Source of the DNA: Prevotella sp. DNF00663
Lineage (GTDB): Bacteria; Bacteroidota; Bacteroidia; Bacteroidales; Bacteroidaceae
Reading direction: 5' to 3'
DNA: 41,330 bases
Assembly: GCF_001553265.1 (NCBI RefSeq)
Contig: NZ_KQ960583.1
Coordinates: forward strand, 1 to 41,330
Shown: piece by piece, positions 24,543 through 33,730 of the stretch
Numbering within the stretch: the stretch's first letter is position 1
Layout: every line of letters begins with the position of its first letter
The notes under the pieces: generated by a model
The model's input: the letters and a program-made list of their open reading frames with translations, nothing else
Told to the model about the DNA's origin: nothing
Database searches by the model: none
Position numbers and translations under genes: made by a program

Positions 24543-27500
24543 ATGTGTAAAGGAATGAAGTTCTTTTGGATCTCAATGAGAACCAAACTAACTGTTCTGA
24601 TGTTATGCTTCGCTTTTGGAGCATTCGCACAGAACTCAACAGTCAAAGGTAATGTCCTTGATGAGACCGGTCAGCCGGTTATTGGTGCAACTGTCAAGGT
24701 ACAGGGTACTAACATCAATGCAATTACCGACATCGATGGTAATTATTCGATTAACTGTCCGGCTAACGGAACACTCGAATTGTCTTATGTAGGCTACAAG
24801 ACAGCTTATGTAAAAGTGGGTAACCGCTCTAAGGTAGACGTGAAAATGACTCCTGAAGCTACCGCTATCGATGAAGTTGTGGTAACAGCCTTGGGTATCA
24901 AGCGCCAGTCTCGTTCGTTGGGATATTCTACAACGAAGGTAGGTGGTGAGGATTTCCAGCTGGCACGTGATCCCAATATTGGTAATGCTCTCTCTGGTAA
25001 GATTGCCGGTGTGAACGTAGCGGGTAATGGTACAGGTTCTACAGGTACTTCTCGTGTAGTCATTCGTGGTAATGCTTCACTTACAGGTAACAACATGCCT
25101 CTCTATGTAGTGGACGGTGTGCCATTTGATAATACCAACCAAGGCTCCGCAGGTATGTGGGGTGGCTCGGATATGGGTGACGGTTTGAGCAACATCAACG
25201 CTGATGATATCGAAAGTATTCAGGTGTTGAAGGGGGCTGCCGCTTCTGCCCTTTACGGTTATCGTGGTGGTAACGGTGCTATCTTGATTACTACTAAGAG
25301 TGGTAAGAAGAATCAGCCGGTATCTATTGAAGTAAATGAGAACTTGACTTTCAACTCTATTTATGACTATCGCGATTGGCAAAAGACTTTCGGTTTGGGT
25401 AAATATGGTGTGAAGCCTACTAACGTAAAGGCTGCTCAAGAAGGCGAAAGCAATAGCTGGGGTGCCGCTTTAGATGGCTCTGAAGCTACCAACTTCCTTG
25501 GTAATACTTATGCTTATAAGGATGTAGACAACTGGTCTAAATTCTATCGTACCGGTATTACAACTAATACTTCGGCTTCAGTTTCTGGTTCTGCACAAAA
25601 TATTACTTATCGTTTCGGTGCTTCTTATAATAAGGAGAAGAGTATTCTGCCTAACGCAGGTAATCGCCAGGTAGGTTTGAATATGAATACTACCTATGAC
25701 ATCTTTAAGAATCTGCACTTGACAGTGACCGCTAACTATACTACGGATAAGTCGAATGGTCGTGCAAACCTTTCTGATGGTAACGGTAATACCAATGCTT
25801 CTCTGCTTTATCGTGGTAACTCTTTCGACATAGAGTGGATGAAGGGAACCGAAAAAGGTTGGGGTACTAACCTTGACGGAAGCGAAATGATTGGTGGTAC
25901 CAATGTTTATTTCAACAACCCTTATTGGTTGCAATATCGTAAGACCAACGATATGAACCGCACACGTTTGGTTGGTGCTGTCAATTTACGTTGGGATATT
26001 ACAGACTGGTTGTATATCCAAGGTGCCGTTCAACACGATGGTTATAACTTCGAATACAAGCAGGTACAGCCTGTTGGTGCAGCTGCTGACCCTGCAGGTT
26101 GGATGACTCAGTACTCTAAGAACTTCCATGAGAACAACTACAACTTCCTTTTGGGCTTCAATAAAACATTCGGTGATTGGACTGTTGGTGCTACCTTCGG
26201 TGGTAACAAGCAGTTTGATATCAGCAAGATATTCTTGGTTTCAGATGGTGGTCGCCCATTCGTAGTAGACGGTTTGTGGTCTGTGAACAACTTGAGTGAC
26301 AAGCGTCCGGCTATAAAGACAGAGCGTTATCAGGTTAATTCTCTCTATGGTACAGCTGATTTAGGATGGAAGAACCAAGTGTTCTTGAACCTTACAGCTC
26401 GTAACGACTGGTTCTCTACATTGGCAGACAATAGCAATAGCTATTTCTACCCATCTGCAACACTTTCTTGGGTGTTCACCGATACATTCCGTAACCAGCT
26501 TCCTGCTTGGTTCGACTTCGGTAAGTTGCGTGCCGGTTTGGCTTCTGCATCTAACGGAACTTCTCCTTATCAGAACCTCCTTCTTTACCAATTGCGTAAC
26601 TATAAGGTTAATGGACAGATTGCAGCAACACAGAACAATGGTGACAAGTATCCTAGCAATACATTGAAGCCGGTTCATATTTCTGAGTTTGAAGTAGGTT
26701 TGAACCTGTCATTCTTCGAGAGTCGTTTGAACTTTGATATGGCTTACTATGTAAAGAAGACCACCGATGACATCGCTGTAGTATCTACATCTTCTGCATC
26801 AGGTTATGGTTCTAAGGTTGCCAATGTTGGTAAATTGAAGAACAACGGTTTTGAGTTTATGGTTGATGCATATCCTATCAGAAACAAAAATTTCCAGTGG
26901 AATACTACTTTGAACTTTGCTTATAACAACTCAAATGTAGAGTTTTTGGGTGATGGTGTAGACCGTTTGTCTATCGATGGAGCTCAGAGCCGTAACGGTA
27001 ATGTTTATATCTACAATGTTGTAGGACAGCCTTATGGTCAGATTATCGGTAACAAGTATAAGAGAGATGCTAATGGTAATCTTCTGTTGAGTAAGGGTCT
27101 TCCACAAGCAGGTGAGCAGACTATACTCGGTAATGGGGTTTATAAGTGGACCGGTGGTTTCCGTAACTCTTTCAGCTATAAGAACTTTACATTGGCATTC
27201 TTGATTGATGCAAAGTTCGGTGCTAAGATTTTCTCTGGTACAAACTACCAGCTTTACTCCTATGGTATGCACAAGAACACATTGAACGGTCGTACAGCCG
27301 ACAATGCAAAGGGTGCTATCGTGGCATCGGGTATTGATGAAGCTACCGGCAAGGCCAACACTGTTTCTGTATCAGCTCAAGACTATTATCAGGCAATTTG
27401 CAAGGCAAACATTGGCGAAGAGTTCGTTTACAGTGCTGACTTCATCAAGTTGCGTGAGTTGTCGTTAGGCTATACATTCCCGAAATCAATGTTTACTCAC

Positions 27501-27680
27501 ATGAACTTTGTTAAGGGATTGAGCCTATCTCTTGTTGCTCGTAACCTATGGACAATCATGAAGCATACTCCGAACATTGATCCAGAGTCTGCAGTCAATG
27601 CTGGTAACGGTCAAGGACTTGAGTTGAACGGTTATCCTACAACTAGAAACATTGGTTTCAATGTGAATATTAAGTTCTAA
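24543..27680 (+). CDS. SusC/RagA-family TonB-linked outer-membrane transporter
   Basis: This 1045-residue TonB-dependent transporter has a signal peptide (to about residue 29, ending GAFAQ). A carboxypeptidase-regulatory-like domain follows (STVKGNVLDETGQPVIGAT, LSYVGYKTAYVKV). The plug has the linker AIDEVVVTALGIKRQSRS, LSGKIAGVNV and PLYVVDGVPFDN, and the long beta-barrel ends in NVNIKF. Codons are strongly biased to GGT, GCT, AAC and CGT, unlike most neighbours, which with the consensus promoter suggests high expression. Its SusD partner follows after 22 bases. The start could also be the Met at 24558 or 24576; the signal peptide works with any of them. Confidence 0.95.
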   Translation: MCKGMKFFWISMRTKLTVLMLCFAFGAFAQNSTVKGNVLDETGQPVIGATVKVQGTNINAITDIDGNYSINCPANGTLELSYVGYKTAYVKVGNRSKVDVKMTPEATAIDEVVVTALGIKRQSRSLGYSTTKVGGEDFQLARDPNIGNALSGKIAGVNVAGNGTGSTGTSRVVIRGNASLTGNNMPLYVVDGVPFDNTNQGSAGMWGGSDMGDGLSNINADDIESIQVLKGAAASALYGYRGGNGAILITTKSGKKNQPVSIEVNENLTFNSIYDYRDWQKTFGLGKYGVKPTNVKAAQEGESNSWGAALDGSEATNFLGNTYAYKDVDNWSKFYRTGITTNTSASVSGSAQNITYRFGASYNKEKSILPNAGNRQVGLNMNTTYDIFKNLHLTVTANYTTDKSNGRANLSDGNGNTNASLLYRGNSFDIEWMKGTEKGWGTNLDGSEMIGGTNVYFNNPYWLQYRKTNDMNRTRLVGAVNLRWDITDWLYIQGAVQHDGYNFEYKQVQPVGAAADPAGWMTQYSKNFHENNYNFLLGFNKTFGDWTVGATFGGNKQFDISKIFLVSDGGRPFVVDGLWSVNNLSDKRPAIKTERYQVNSLYGTADLGWKNQVFLNLTARNDWFSTLADNSNSYFYPSATLSWVFTDTFRNQLPAWFDFGKLRAGLASASNGTSPYQNLLLYQLRNYKVNGQIAATQNNGDKYPSNTLKPVHISEFEVGLNLSFFESRLNFDMAYYVKKTTDDIAVVSTSSASGYGSKVANVGKLKNNGFEFMVDAYPIRNKNFQWNTTLNFAYNNSNVEFLGDGVDRLSIDGAQSRNGNVYIYNVVGQPYGQIIGNKYKRDANGNLLLSKGLPQAGEQTILGNGVYKWTGGFRNSFSYKNFTLAFLIDAKFGAKIFSGTNYQLYSYGMHKNTLNGRTADNAKGAIVASGIDEATGKANTVSVSAQDYYQAICKANIGEEFVYSADFIKLRELSLGYTFPKSMFTHMNFVKGLSLSLVARNLWTIMKHTPNIDPESAVNAGNGQGLELNGYPTTRNIGFNVNIKF

Positions 27681-27702
27681 TTATCATTAATGAGAAAATA
27701 AA

Positions 27703-29373
27703 ATGAAAAAGTTTAAATATATAGCATTAGCTTCGGTAGTTGCACTCGGAGTCTCTAGTTGTGGAGATTTTGGTGACCTCAATATTGATCCGGAGCACTT
27801 GAATGAGGCCAATGTGCCTACGGCTATGCTGTTCACAAATGCGGAACATCAGGCATTGGGCTCCGACTGGGATATGTGGCGTACCGGATGTATCTACTCA
27901 GCTCAGTTTACTCAGCAACTTACATCTATCGACTGGTGGGATAGTTATGGCCGCTATAATTACAGCGATGGTTACTCTGCTTCGTTCTGGGATACTTTCA
28001 ATGGTGACCGTGGAGCTTTGCGTGACGTCACTACCTGCGTTGATAAGTGGAAAGGAAACGACAAATTGAAGATAGATTGGAACATCGCTCGTGTGATGCG
28101 TGTTTATGCTTTCGGCAAGATGACAGACCTTTACGGAGATATTCCTTACTCTCAAGCTGGTCGTCCTGATCAATTCTCTTATCCGGTTTACGATAGCCAG
28201 AAGGATATTTACACTGATATGCTGAAGGAATTGGATGAAGCTCAGGCTAATTTGGCATCTGGAACTGCTGACATGGGAGCCCATGATGTCTATTTTGCAG
28301 GTAATGCCGCTAAGTGGAAGAAGTTTGCTAACTCTCTCATGCTTCGTTTGGCTATGCGCCTAGTAAAGGTAGATGAGGCTACAGCAAAGAAGTATGCTGC
28401 TAAGGCTTTTACCAATGGTGTTATCACAGATTACGCAGATAATGTGAAATTGGACCATCCCGGAGCATCTCCTTCGGATGATTCTGCTGAGCCATTTGCT
28501 AAAATCAATGCCAAAGAAGACCGTGAGTTCTTCCTCAGCAAGACTTTCGTTGATATGTTGAAGGATTCTAGAGACCCACGTATCTCTTTGATTGCGACTG
28601 TTGCAGCAACCAATGGTATCAAGTCGGTTGAGAAAGATTTGTCTGCCGAAGACTATGGTGATATGACTCCAGAGAAGCAAGAAGGTCTTCTTTCTGGTGG
28701 TTATAGCTTGAACCCTACCAGTCCTTACGCTATGGCTAAAGTTGATCCTCGATTCAAAAAAGACGATGCTCACATCATTGACCATGTAGTAAAAGACGGT
28801 AAGAGTACACCTGTTTACTGGTATGATCGTTACACCAACTACTTCTCAATCCCTAACCGTTACACTTATAACGACCCCACAGCTCCTACATTTGTTGTAA
28901 CAGCTGCGCAGACAAACTTCTTGTTGGCAGAAGCTGTAGTTCGTGGATACATCAGCGGTGACGCTAAGAAGTTCTATGAAGACGGTGTAAAGGCTGCATT
29001 CTTGCAGTTCAAGCAATTCCCCAATGCCGGTAAGATTTATCAGCAGTACTTAGATGGTAAGGTAGATGCTTATCTCGCTGCTAATCCTTACAACGCAGCT
29101 AAGGCTTTGGAACAGATTAATACACAGTATTACATCACTACTTTCGGTGATCCTCATGAGGTGTTTACAAACTGGCGTCGCTCTGGTTTCCCTGTATTGA
29201 CACCTAATGCAATGGCTAAGGAAGATGGTCAGTGTGCTACAAAGGATGGTTCTATCCCACGTCGCTTCATCTATCCTAGCAAGGAATCTCAGGTAAATAA
29301 GGCCAACTACGACGCAGCTATTGCTCGTCAAGGTAAGGATAGATTTGATACACGAGTATGGTGGGATAAATAA
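27703..29373 (+). CDS. SusD/RagB-family outer-membrane lipoprotein (SusD-like_2 type)
   Basis: This 556-residue surface lipoprotein has a lipobox ending GVSSC (Cys20). The N-terminal NIDPEHLNEANVPTAML and the WRTGCIYSAQFTQQL and DWWDSYGRYNY segments are typical of SusD-like_2 proteins. The middle holds KMTDLYGDIPYSQA, and the C-terminal QYYITTFGDPHEVFTNWRRSG block closes the fold. It should cap the SusC barrel encoded just upstream. It shares the biased codon use of that gene. A strong terminator follows, so the sialidase is transcribed separately or by read-through. Confidence 0.93.
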   Translation: MKKFKYIALASVVALGVSSCGDFGDLNIDPEHLNEANVPTAMLFTNAEHQALGSDWDMWRTGCIYSAQFTQQLTSIDWWDSYGRYNYSDGYSASFWDTFNGDRGALRDVTTCVDKWKGNDKLKIDWNIARVMRVYAFGKMTDLYGDIPYSQAGRPDQFSYPVYDSQKDIYTDMLKELDEAQANLASGTADMGAHDVYFAGNAAKWKKFANSLMLRLAMRLVKVDEATAKKYAAKAFTNGVITDYADNVKLDHPGASPSDDSAEPFAKINAKEDREFFLSKTFVDMLKDSRDPRISLIATVAATNGIKSVEKDLSAEDYGDMTPEKQEGLLSGGYSLNPTSPYAMAKVDPRFKKDDAHIIDHVVKDGKSTPVYWYDRYTNYFSIPNRYTYNDPTAPTFVVTAAQTNFLLAEAVVRGYISGDAKKFYEDGVKAAFLQFKQFPNAGKIYQQYLDGKVDAYLAANPYNAAKALEQINTQYYITTFGDPHEVFTNWRRSGFPVLTPNAMAKEDGQCATKDGSIPRRFIYPSKESQVNKANYDAAIARQGKDRFDTRVWWDK

Positions 29374-29401
29374 TACGATTTAATTCCCTATTCAAAAATA
29401 G

Positions 29402-29433
29402 CGAGTGCATTCTCAAGAGTGCACTCGTTTTTT
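29402..29433 (+). terminator. Terminator of the second SusC/SusD operon
   Basis: CGAGTGCA (29402-29409) and TGCACTCG (29420-29427) form a perfect 8-bp stem with a 10-base loop, followed by six T. Confidence 0.87.
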
Positions 29434-29470
29434 GTTGTATAGGGCTGAGACGTTTTTCTTTCTTATGTGG

Positions 29471-29501
29471 TTGGTTATTTGGAAATTTCTTTGTAAGTTT
29501 G
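29471..29501 (+). promoter_or_regulatory. Promoter of the sialidase gene
   Basis: TTGG (29471-29474), 19 bases and TAAGTTTG (29494-29501) fit the Bacteroidetes pattern with a slightly off -33 box. The leader would be about 30 bases. Confidence 0.6.
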
Positions 29502-29538
29502 TAGCATATAGTATAAAAGATTAAAAAAGCAATACTCC

Positions 29539-30756
29539 ATGAGACAATTTCTATTGACCGTAGCCCTTTCGGCCGTAGCTCTCTGCTCGCAGGCAGGGCA
29601 TTTCCATCAGATTCTTTTCCGTACATTGCCCGACAGTGTGCCTTATCGCATCCCGGCCATTGCCCAAGCTCAGAATGGGAATATCATTGCTGTGGCCGAC
29701 TATCGTTATTGTGGTAGCGACATAGGTTATGGTGCTATCGACCTCCACTTCCGCGAAAGCAGCGATCAAGGCAAGACTTGGAGCGCCGAACGTAAGCTGG
29801 CCGACGGTACAGGCGACGAATCTTCTGCTGGTTGGAATTACGCTTTTGGCGACTGTGCACTTGTGGCCGACCGCACCAGCCCACGTGTTTTAGCTATCGG
29901 TGTGTGTGGAAAGACCCCTTATACCAAGGCTCGTCGCAACAATCCTAATCGTGTAGCTTGCTTCTATAGCGATGATAATGGCCACACATGGAATCAAGGT
30001 GAGGAGATTACTGAGAAAATATACCGCCTCTTCGATAAGCATAAGGACGGCCCAGTACAAAGCCTTTTCTTCGGTTCGGGTAAGATACACCAGAGCCGTT
30101 ATGTTAAGGTGGGGCGCTACTATCGTCTCTATGCAGCCCTTTGTACGCTACAAGGCAACTTCGTTGTTTACAGCGATGATTTCGGAAAGTCGTGGAAAGC
30201 TTTAGGCAACACCACTCAATCGCCTTGTCCAAAAGGCGATGAGCCTAAGTGTGATGAACTCCCCGATGGCAGTGTTATCCTTAGTTCTCGTGCCAACGGC
30301 CGCTTGTTCAACGTCTATACCTTCACTAATGTCAAGAAAGGTCGCGGCTCTTGGGATGTACCTATGAAGAGTCAGTCTTTCGATGGCATTCAGAATGCTT
30401 GCAATGGAGAAATTTTAGTGGTTAAGGCACGTCGTGCTTCCGACGAAACCGATGTGTGGTTGGCTTTGCAGAGTGTACCTTTCGGCCCGCAACGTCGCCA
30501 CGTAGGCTTCTTCTATCGCGAACTTCCCACTACTCATATTGGTACAGCCGGTCTTGTCACAGGATGGACACGTGGCTTACAAGTAAGCCAACAGTTGTCT
30601 GCTTATTCCACGATGACCCAGCTTATCGGTGGTAATATCGGCTTTTTATGGGAAGAAGGACCTACCACTTATAATATAGCTTATGAGGTGTTGTCTATCA
30701 GCGAGATTACCAATGGGCGCTACTTTACGCCCACTTTAACGCGTAACACCTACTAG
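29539..30756 (+). CDS. Exported sialidase (GH33-like, BNR repeats)
   Basis: This 405-residue protein has a signal peptide (about 1-19). It is an exo-alpha-sialidase-like six-bladed propeller: the YRIP motif holds Arg37, and Asp-boxes lie at about 74-81 (SSDQGKTW), 144-151 (SDDNGHTW) and 212-219 (SDDFGKSW). CDELPDGSVILSSR holds the likely catalytic Glu240 and the second triad Arg251, and TYNIAYEVLS near residue 385 carries candidate catalytic Tyr residues. It should release terminal sialic acid from host glycans at or outside the outer membrane. Position after a SusC/SusD pair suggests a link, but no sialic-acid catabolic gene is in the window. Its stop codon overlaps that of the opposite-strand gene. 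Confidence 0.9.
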   Translation: MRQFLLTVALSAVALCSQAGHFHQILFRTLPDSVPYRIPAIAQAQNGNIIAVADYRYCGSDIGYGAIDLHFRESSDQGKTWSAERKLADGTGDESSAGWNYAFGDCALVADRTSPRVLAIGVCGKTPYTKARRNNPNRVACFYSDDNGHTWNQGEEITEKIYRLFDKHKDGPVQSLFFGSGKIHQSRYVKVGRYYRLYAALCTLQGNFVVYSDDFGKSWKALGNTTQSPCPKGDEPKCDELPDGSVILSSRANGRLFNVYTFTNVKKGRGSWDVPMKSQSFDGIQNACNGEILVVKARRASDETDVWLALQSVPFGPQRRHVGFFYRELPTTHIGTAGLVTGWTRGLQVSQQLSAYSTMTQLIGGNIGFLWEEGPTTYNIAYEVLSISEITNGRYFTPTLTRNTY

Positions 30757-31919
30757 AATCGCCATCCTGTACCCAACATCAAATGGTTTGGGTACTTGAA
30801 ATCACGCAGACTATAGCCGATATGTAGGAATAGATGGTGCGTACAATGCACTTTCAGGGCGAGTATCTGATACCACTCATTCAGGTCGCCCTGTGCTCCT
30901 AGCAGGTAATGACCTACTCCTACGTTGATAGAAAAGTATGGCATGATAAACTCGGCACGTGCCGATAAGCCGATAGCCATTTGTTCCAAGGTCTTAGGTT
31001 TATTCGGTACAAGCGTCACAACCGATTTGTCTTTTTTGTCGAGAGGTTTGTAGATGTTGGCTCCTCTGTCATAGACACCATCGACCGAGAGCCCGGTACT
31101 GACCCAATGGTTGATGCCATACATCGGATTAAAGTTGAATCCGAAGACACCATATTTACCCGGTATAATCACCGGACCGTCGTCTGTGTTATATCCCAAT
31201 TGGTACCATGCCCCATAAGCCACTAAGTCATAGTATAGATGACGGTGAAAATGGGGGATGGTATCTTGCTTTTGAGTCCTTTGTCTGGGACGGTTTAGAT
31301 AGTACGCCAAGCTCATCCGTCCGCCCAATACGTTCAATCCTGCATTCGGTACTGTGGTATTTCCGTTGGAGAAATGAATGGCCGAAATACCGGCATTCAG
31401 GTCGAAATGGCGTGAGAGGCGGAAGTTTAAGTATAAATCGGCATCTATATAAGCCGTCACGCGCGAACCGATGACCTTGTTATCCGGATTCTTTTCTATG
31501 TCGTAAGGGTGCCATCCTGCGGTCAATCCCAGATTCCATTCGTAGTTCAGGTTGATATATGGCGAGATGGTCTTGATACGTGCGCCTTGGAAAATGAATG
31601 CCGACCAAGGATGACCTAGTTGCCAATTGAAATCGTGTATGGCCATACCGATACCTTGATATGCACCTCTGTAGATGCGTTCTTGCATGCTTCCTTCGGG
31701 CGAAGCGAACGCATACTTCAGTCGAGCGGTGAAAGCGTAGTTCATCGTACGCCTTTCTGCGTTGCCTCCTTGGAGGTAACGGTTGGTATGAAGGATGGTC
31801 GATGGAATTACATCTGCTTCAATATGGTGTATGGTTGTTGTGGTATCAGGCTCTTGTGCGTGTATCTCTATAGGATATATACAACATAGTGAGAGCCAAA
31901 GCGCCATTACTCTTTTCAT
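30753..31919 (-). CDS. PagL-like lipid A 3-O-deacylase / acyloxyacyl hydrolase
   Basis: This outer-membrane barrel enzyme of 388 residues has a signal peptide (about 1-21, ending IEIHAQ). The PagL motif HFSNGNTTVPNAGLN has His182 and Ser184, the expected catalytic pair, and YEWNLGLTAGWHPYD lies upstream. The barrel continues to a C-terminal aromatic residue (GTGWRF). PagL removes the 3-O acyl chain of lipid A; activity here is inferred from the motif. The protein is about twice the size of proteobacterial PagL, as in other Bacteroidetes members. The open frame runs upstream to 32150, but I choose the start at 31919 (31928 is also possible) because a -7 box lies at 31965-31972 and a good signal peptide begins here. 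Confidence 0.85.
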   Translation of the reverse strand: MKRVMALWLSLCCIYPIEIHAQEPDTTTTIHHIEADVIPSTILHTNRYLQGGNAERRTMNYAFTARLKYAFASPEGSMQERIYRGAYQGIGMAIHDFNWQLGHPWSAFIFQGARIKTISPYINLNYEWNLGLTAGWHPYDIEKNPDNKVIGSRVTAYIDADLYLNFRLSRHFDLNAGISAIHFSNGNTTVPNAGLNVLGGRMSLAYYLNRPRQRTQKQDTIPHFHRHLYYDLVAYGAWYQLGYNTDDGPVIIPGKYGVFGFNFNPMYGINHWVSTGLSVDGVYDRGANIYKPLDKKDKSVVTLVPNKPKTLEQMAIGLSARAEFIMPYFSINVGVGHYLLGAQGDLNEWYQILALKVHCTHHLFLHIGYSLRDFKYPNHLMLGTGWRF

Positions 31920-31964
31920 GGTTATCATTTTCCCAACAAATTTAGGATTTATTCTATAAACTTG

Positions 31965-31996
31965 CAAATATATACCTTTTATTTTTGCCGACCCAA
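31965..31996 (-). promoter_or_regulatory. Promoter of the PagL-like gene
   Basis: Minus-strand TTGG (31996-31993), 20 bases and TATATTTG (31972-31965) give a good promoter. It overlaps the divergent promoter of the transporter gene. Confidence 0.75.
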
Positions 31997-32015
31997 GGTA
32001 TTTGTCGTAACTTTG
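31983..32015 (+). promoter_or_regulatory. Promoter of the AspT/YidE-type transporter gene
   Basis: TTTTG (31983-31987), 20 bases and TAACTTTG (32008-32015) match the consensus. Its -33 box falls inside the spacer of the opposite promoter. Confidence 0.78.
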
Positions 32016-32055
32016 TGCAAGTTTTTTTTCAAAGGTTAGAAAATAACACATTTTT

Positions 32056-33717
32056 ATGGAATGGCTTGAGGGCTTATTCAGTATGCATTCGGCGATACAG
32101 GCTATCGTCGTATTGTCGCTTATCTGCTCGCTCGGATTAGCATTAGGCAAACTTCATTACAAGGGAATTTCTCTTGGAATCGCTTTTGTCTTCTTTGTTG
32201 GTATTGTGGTAGGCAATTTTGGCCTAACGGTAGATTCGCAAATGATTTCTTATGCCGAAAGTTTCGGACTCACATTGTTTGTTTATACCCTTGGACTCTA
32301 CGTGGGACCAAACTTCTTCGGAGCCTTGCGCCACGAGGGAGTGGCTTTTAATCTATGGGGATTGGCGCTGGCATTGGTTGCCACGGTTATGACTATTTTA
32401 TTGTCAATCTTCACGCCCGTGTCGCTTCCCGATATGGTTGGAATCCTTTGTGGAGCCACCACGAATACGCCTGCGTTGGGTGCTGCTCAGCAAACGCTGG
32501 CTCAAATGGGCTTGCCTAGTCAAGGGGCAGCCTTGGCATGTGCCGTCACTTACCCTTTGGGTGTGGTAGGTGTTATCCTCGGCATGATTGTGTTGCGCAA
32601 GTTGTTTGTCAAGCCCGACGACCTCAAAGCACGTATTAAAGACGATGCCGACCACACTTCTGTGGGACAATTTGTTGTCGTCAATCCGGCATTGAATGGC
32701 AAAACCATCGTCGAGATTTCCAATATGACTCATCGTAAGTTCATCATTTCGCGTATTTGGCGTAATAGTCAGGTCATCGTTCCGCTTGCGACTACGCGCT
32801 TGGAACTTAAAGATAGCCTGCTTGTGGTGTCGAATAAGGAGGAGGTTGAGGCCATGACGTTGCTCTTCGGACAGAAGGTTGAGACCGATTGGAATCGAGA
32901 TCAGATAGATTGGAATGCGCTCGATACCAAGGTAGAAAGCCGCGTTATCGTGGTCACACGCACTACGCTCAATGGTAAACTACTTGGCAATTTGCAGCTA
33001 CGCAATACGTATGGCGTGAATGTCAGTCGTGTTATTCGTGGCGATATTAAACTTTTGGCCACCGACGACCTACGCCTTCAGTATGGCGACCGTGTTACAG
33101 TGGTGGGCGCTCCCGAAGATGTAGACCATGTGGAGAGCTTTATGGGGAATGCCGTGAAGACGCTTAGCGAACCTAATTTGGGTGCCATCTTCCTCGGAAT
33201 GATTCTTGGATTGGCCGTTGGTACGATTCCTCTCGTCATTCCCGGCATGAGTGTTCCTATCCAGCTAGGTATTGCCGGTGGTCCCATCATAGTGGGAATC
33301 CTCATTGGTTCACTCGGTCCACGCGTTCATTTTATTTCTTATATGACGCGTAGTGCAGGTCTGATGCTTCGCCAACTCGGTTTGGCAATCTTCTTAGCCG
33401 GACTTGGGCTTGAAGCCGGTAAGCATTTTATGGATACCGTGTTGCGCCCAGAAGGTGCGTTATGGGTAGGATTAGGCTTCCTTGTCACGGTGCTACCTGT
33501 TATTATTGTCGGTTTCATCGCGCTGAAGACGAAGAAATTTGATTTCGGAACCATCTGTGGAATACTTTGTGGAAGCATGGCCAATCCGATGGCATTGACC
33601 TATGCTAATGACACACTTGAGGGCGAGACGGCCAATGTAAGTTATGCTACGGTTTATCCGTTGAGCATGTTTGTGCGAGTGATTATCGCCCAAGTCATCG
33701 TTATGTTCTTTGTTTGA
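32056..33717 (+). CDS. AspT/YidE/YbjL-family transporter with RCK_C domains
   Basis: This 553-residue inner-membrane protein has two transmembrane blocks (about 15-180 and 375-553) that surround two cytoplasmic RCK_C/TrkA-C domains (about 200-365). The duplicated AspT-type domain shows LGLALGKLHYKGISLG, GATTNTPALGAAQQTL and, in the second half, GLGLEAGKHFMD and GSMANPMALTYAND. The family includes the aspartate:alanine exchanger AspT; E. coli YidE and YbjL are less well defined. The substrate here is unknown. It converges with the pseudouridine synthase gene, with 13 bases between the stops. Confidence 0.9.
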   Translation: MEWLEGLFSMHSAIQAIVVLSLICSLGLALGKLHYKGISLGIAFVFFVGIVVGNFGLTVDSQMISYAESFGLTLFVYTLGLYVGPNFFGALRHEGVAFNLWGLALALVATVMTILLSIFTPVSLPDMVGILCGATTNTPALGAAQQTLAQMGLPSQGAALACAVTYPLGVVGVILGMIVLRKLFVKPDDLKARIKDDADHTSVGQFVVVNPALNGKTIVEISNMTHRKFIISRIWRNSQVIVPLATTRLELKDSLLVVSNKEEVEAMTLLFGQKVETDWNRDQIDWNALDTKVESRVIVVTRTTLNGKLLGNLQLRNTYGVNVSRVIRGDIKLLATDDLRLQYGDRVTVVGAPEDVDHVESFMGNAVKTLSEPNLGAIFLGMILGLAVGTIPLVIPGMSVPIQLGIAGGPIIVGILIGSLGPRVHFISYMTRSAGLMLRQLGLAIFLAGLGLEAGKHFMDTVLRPEGALWVGLGFLVTVLPVIIVGFIALKTKKFDFGTICGILCGSMANPMALTYANDTLEGETANVSYATVYPLSMFVRVIIAQVIVMFFV

Positions 33718-33730
33718 ACAAGGCCGAACG

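Noticed and set aside
31920..32150. Longer N-terminus of the PagL-like protein
   Set aside because: It would run through its own promoter and into the divergent transporter gene; the signal peptide begins at 31919.
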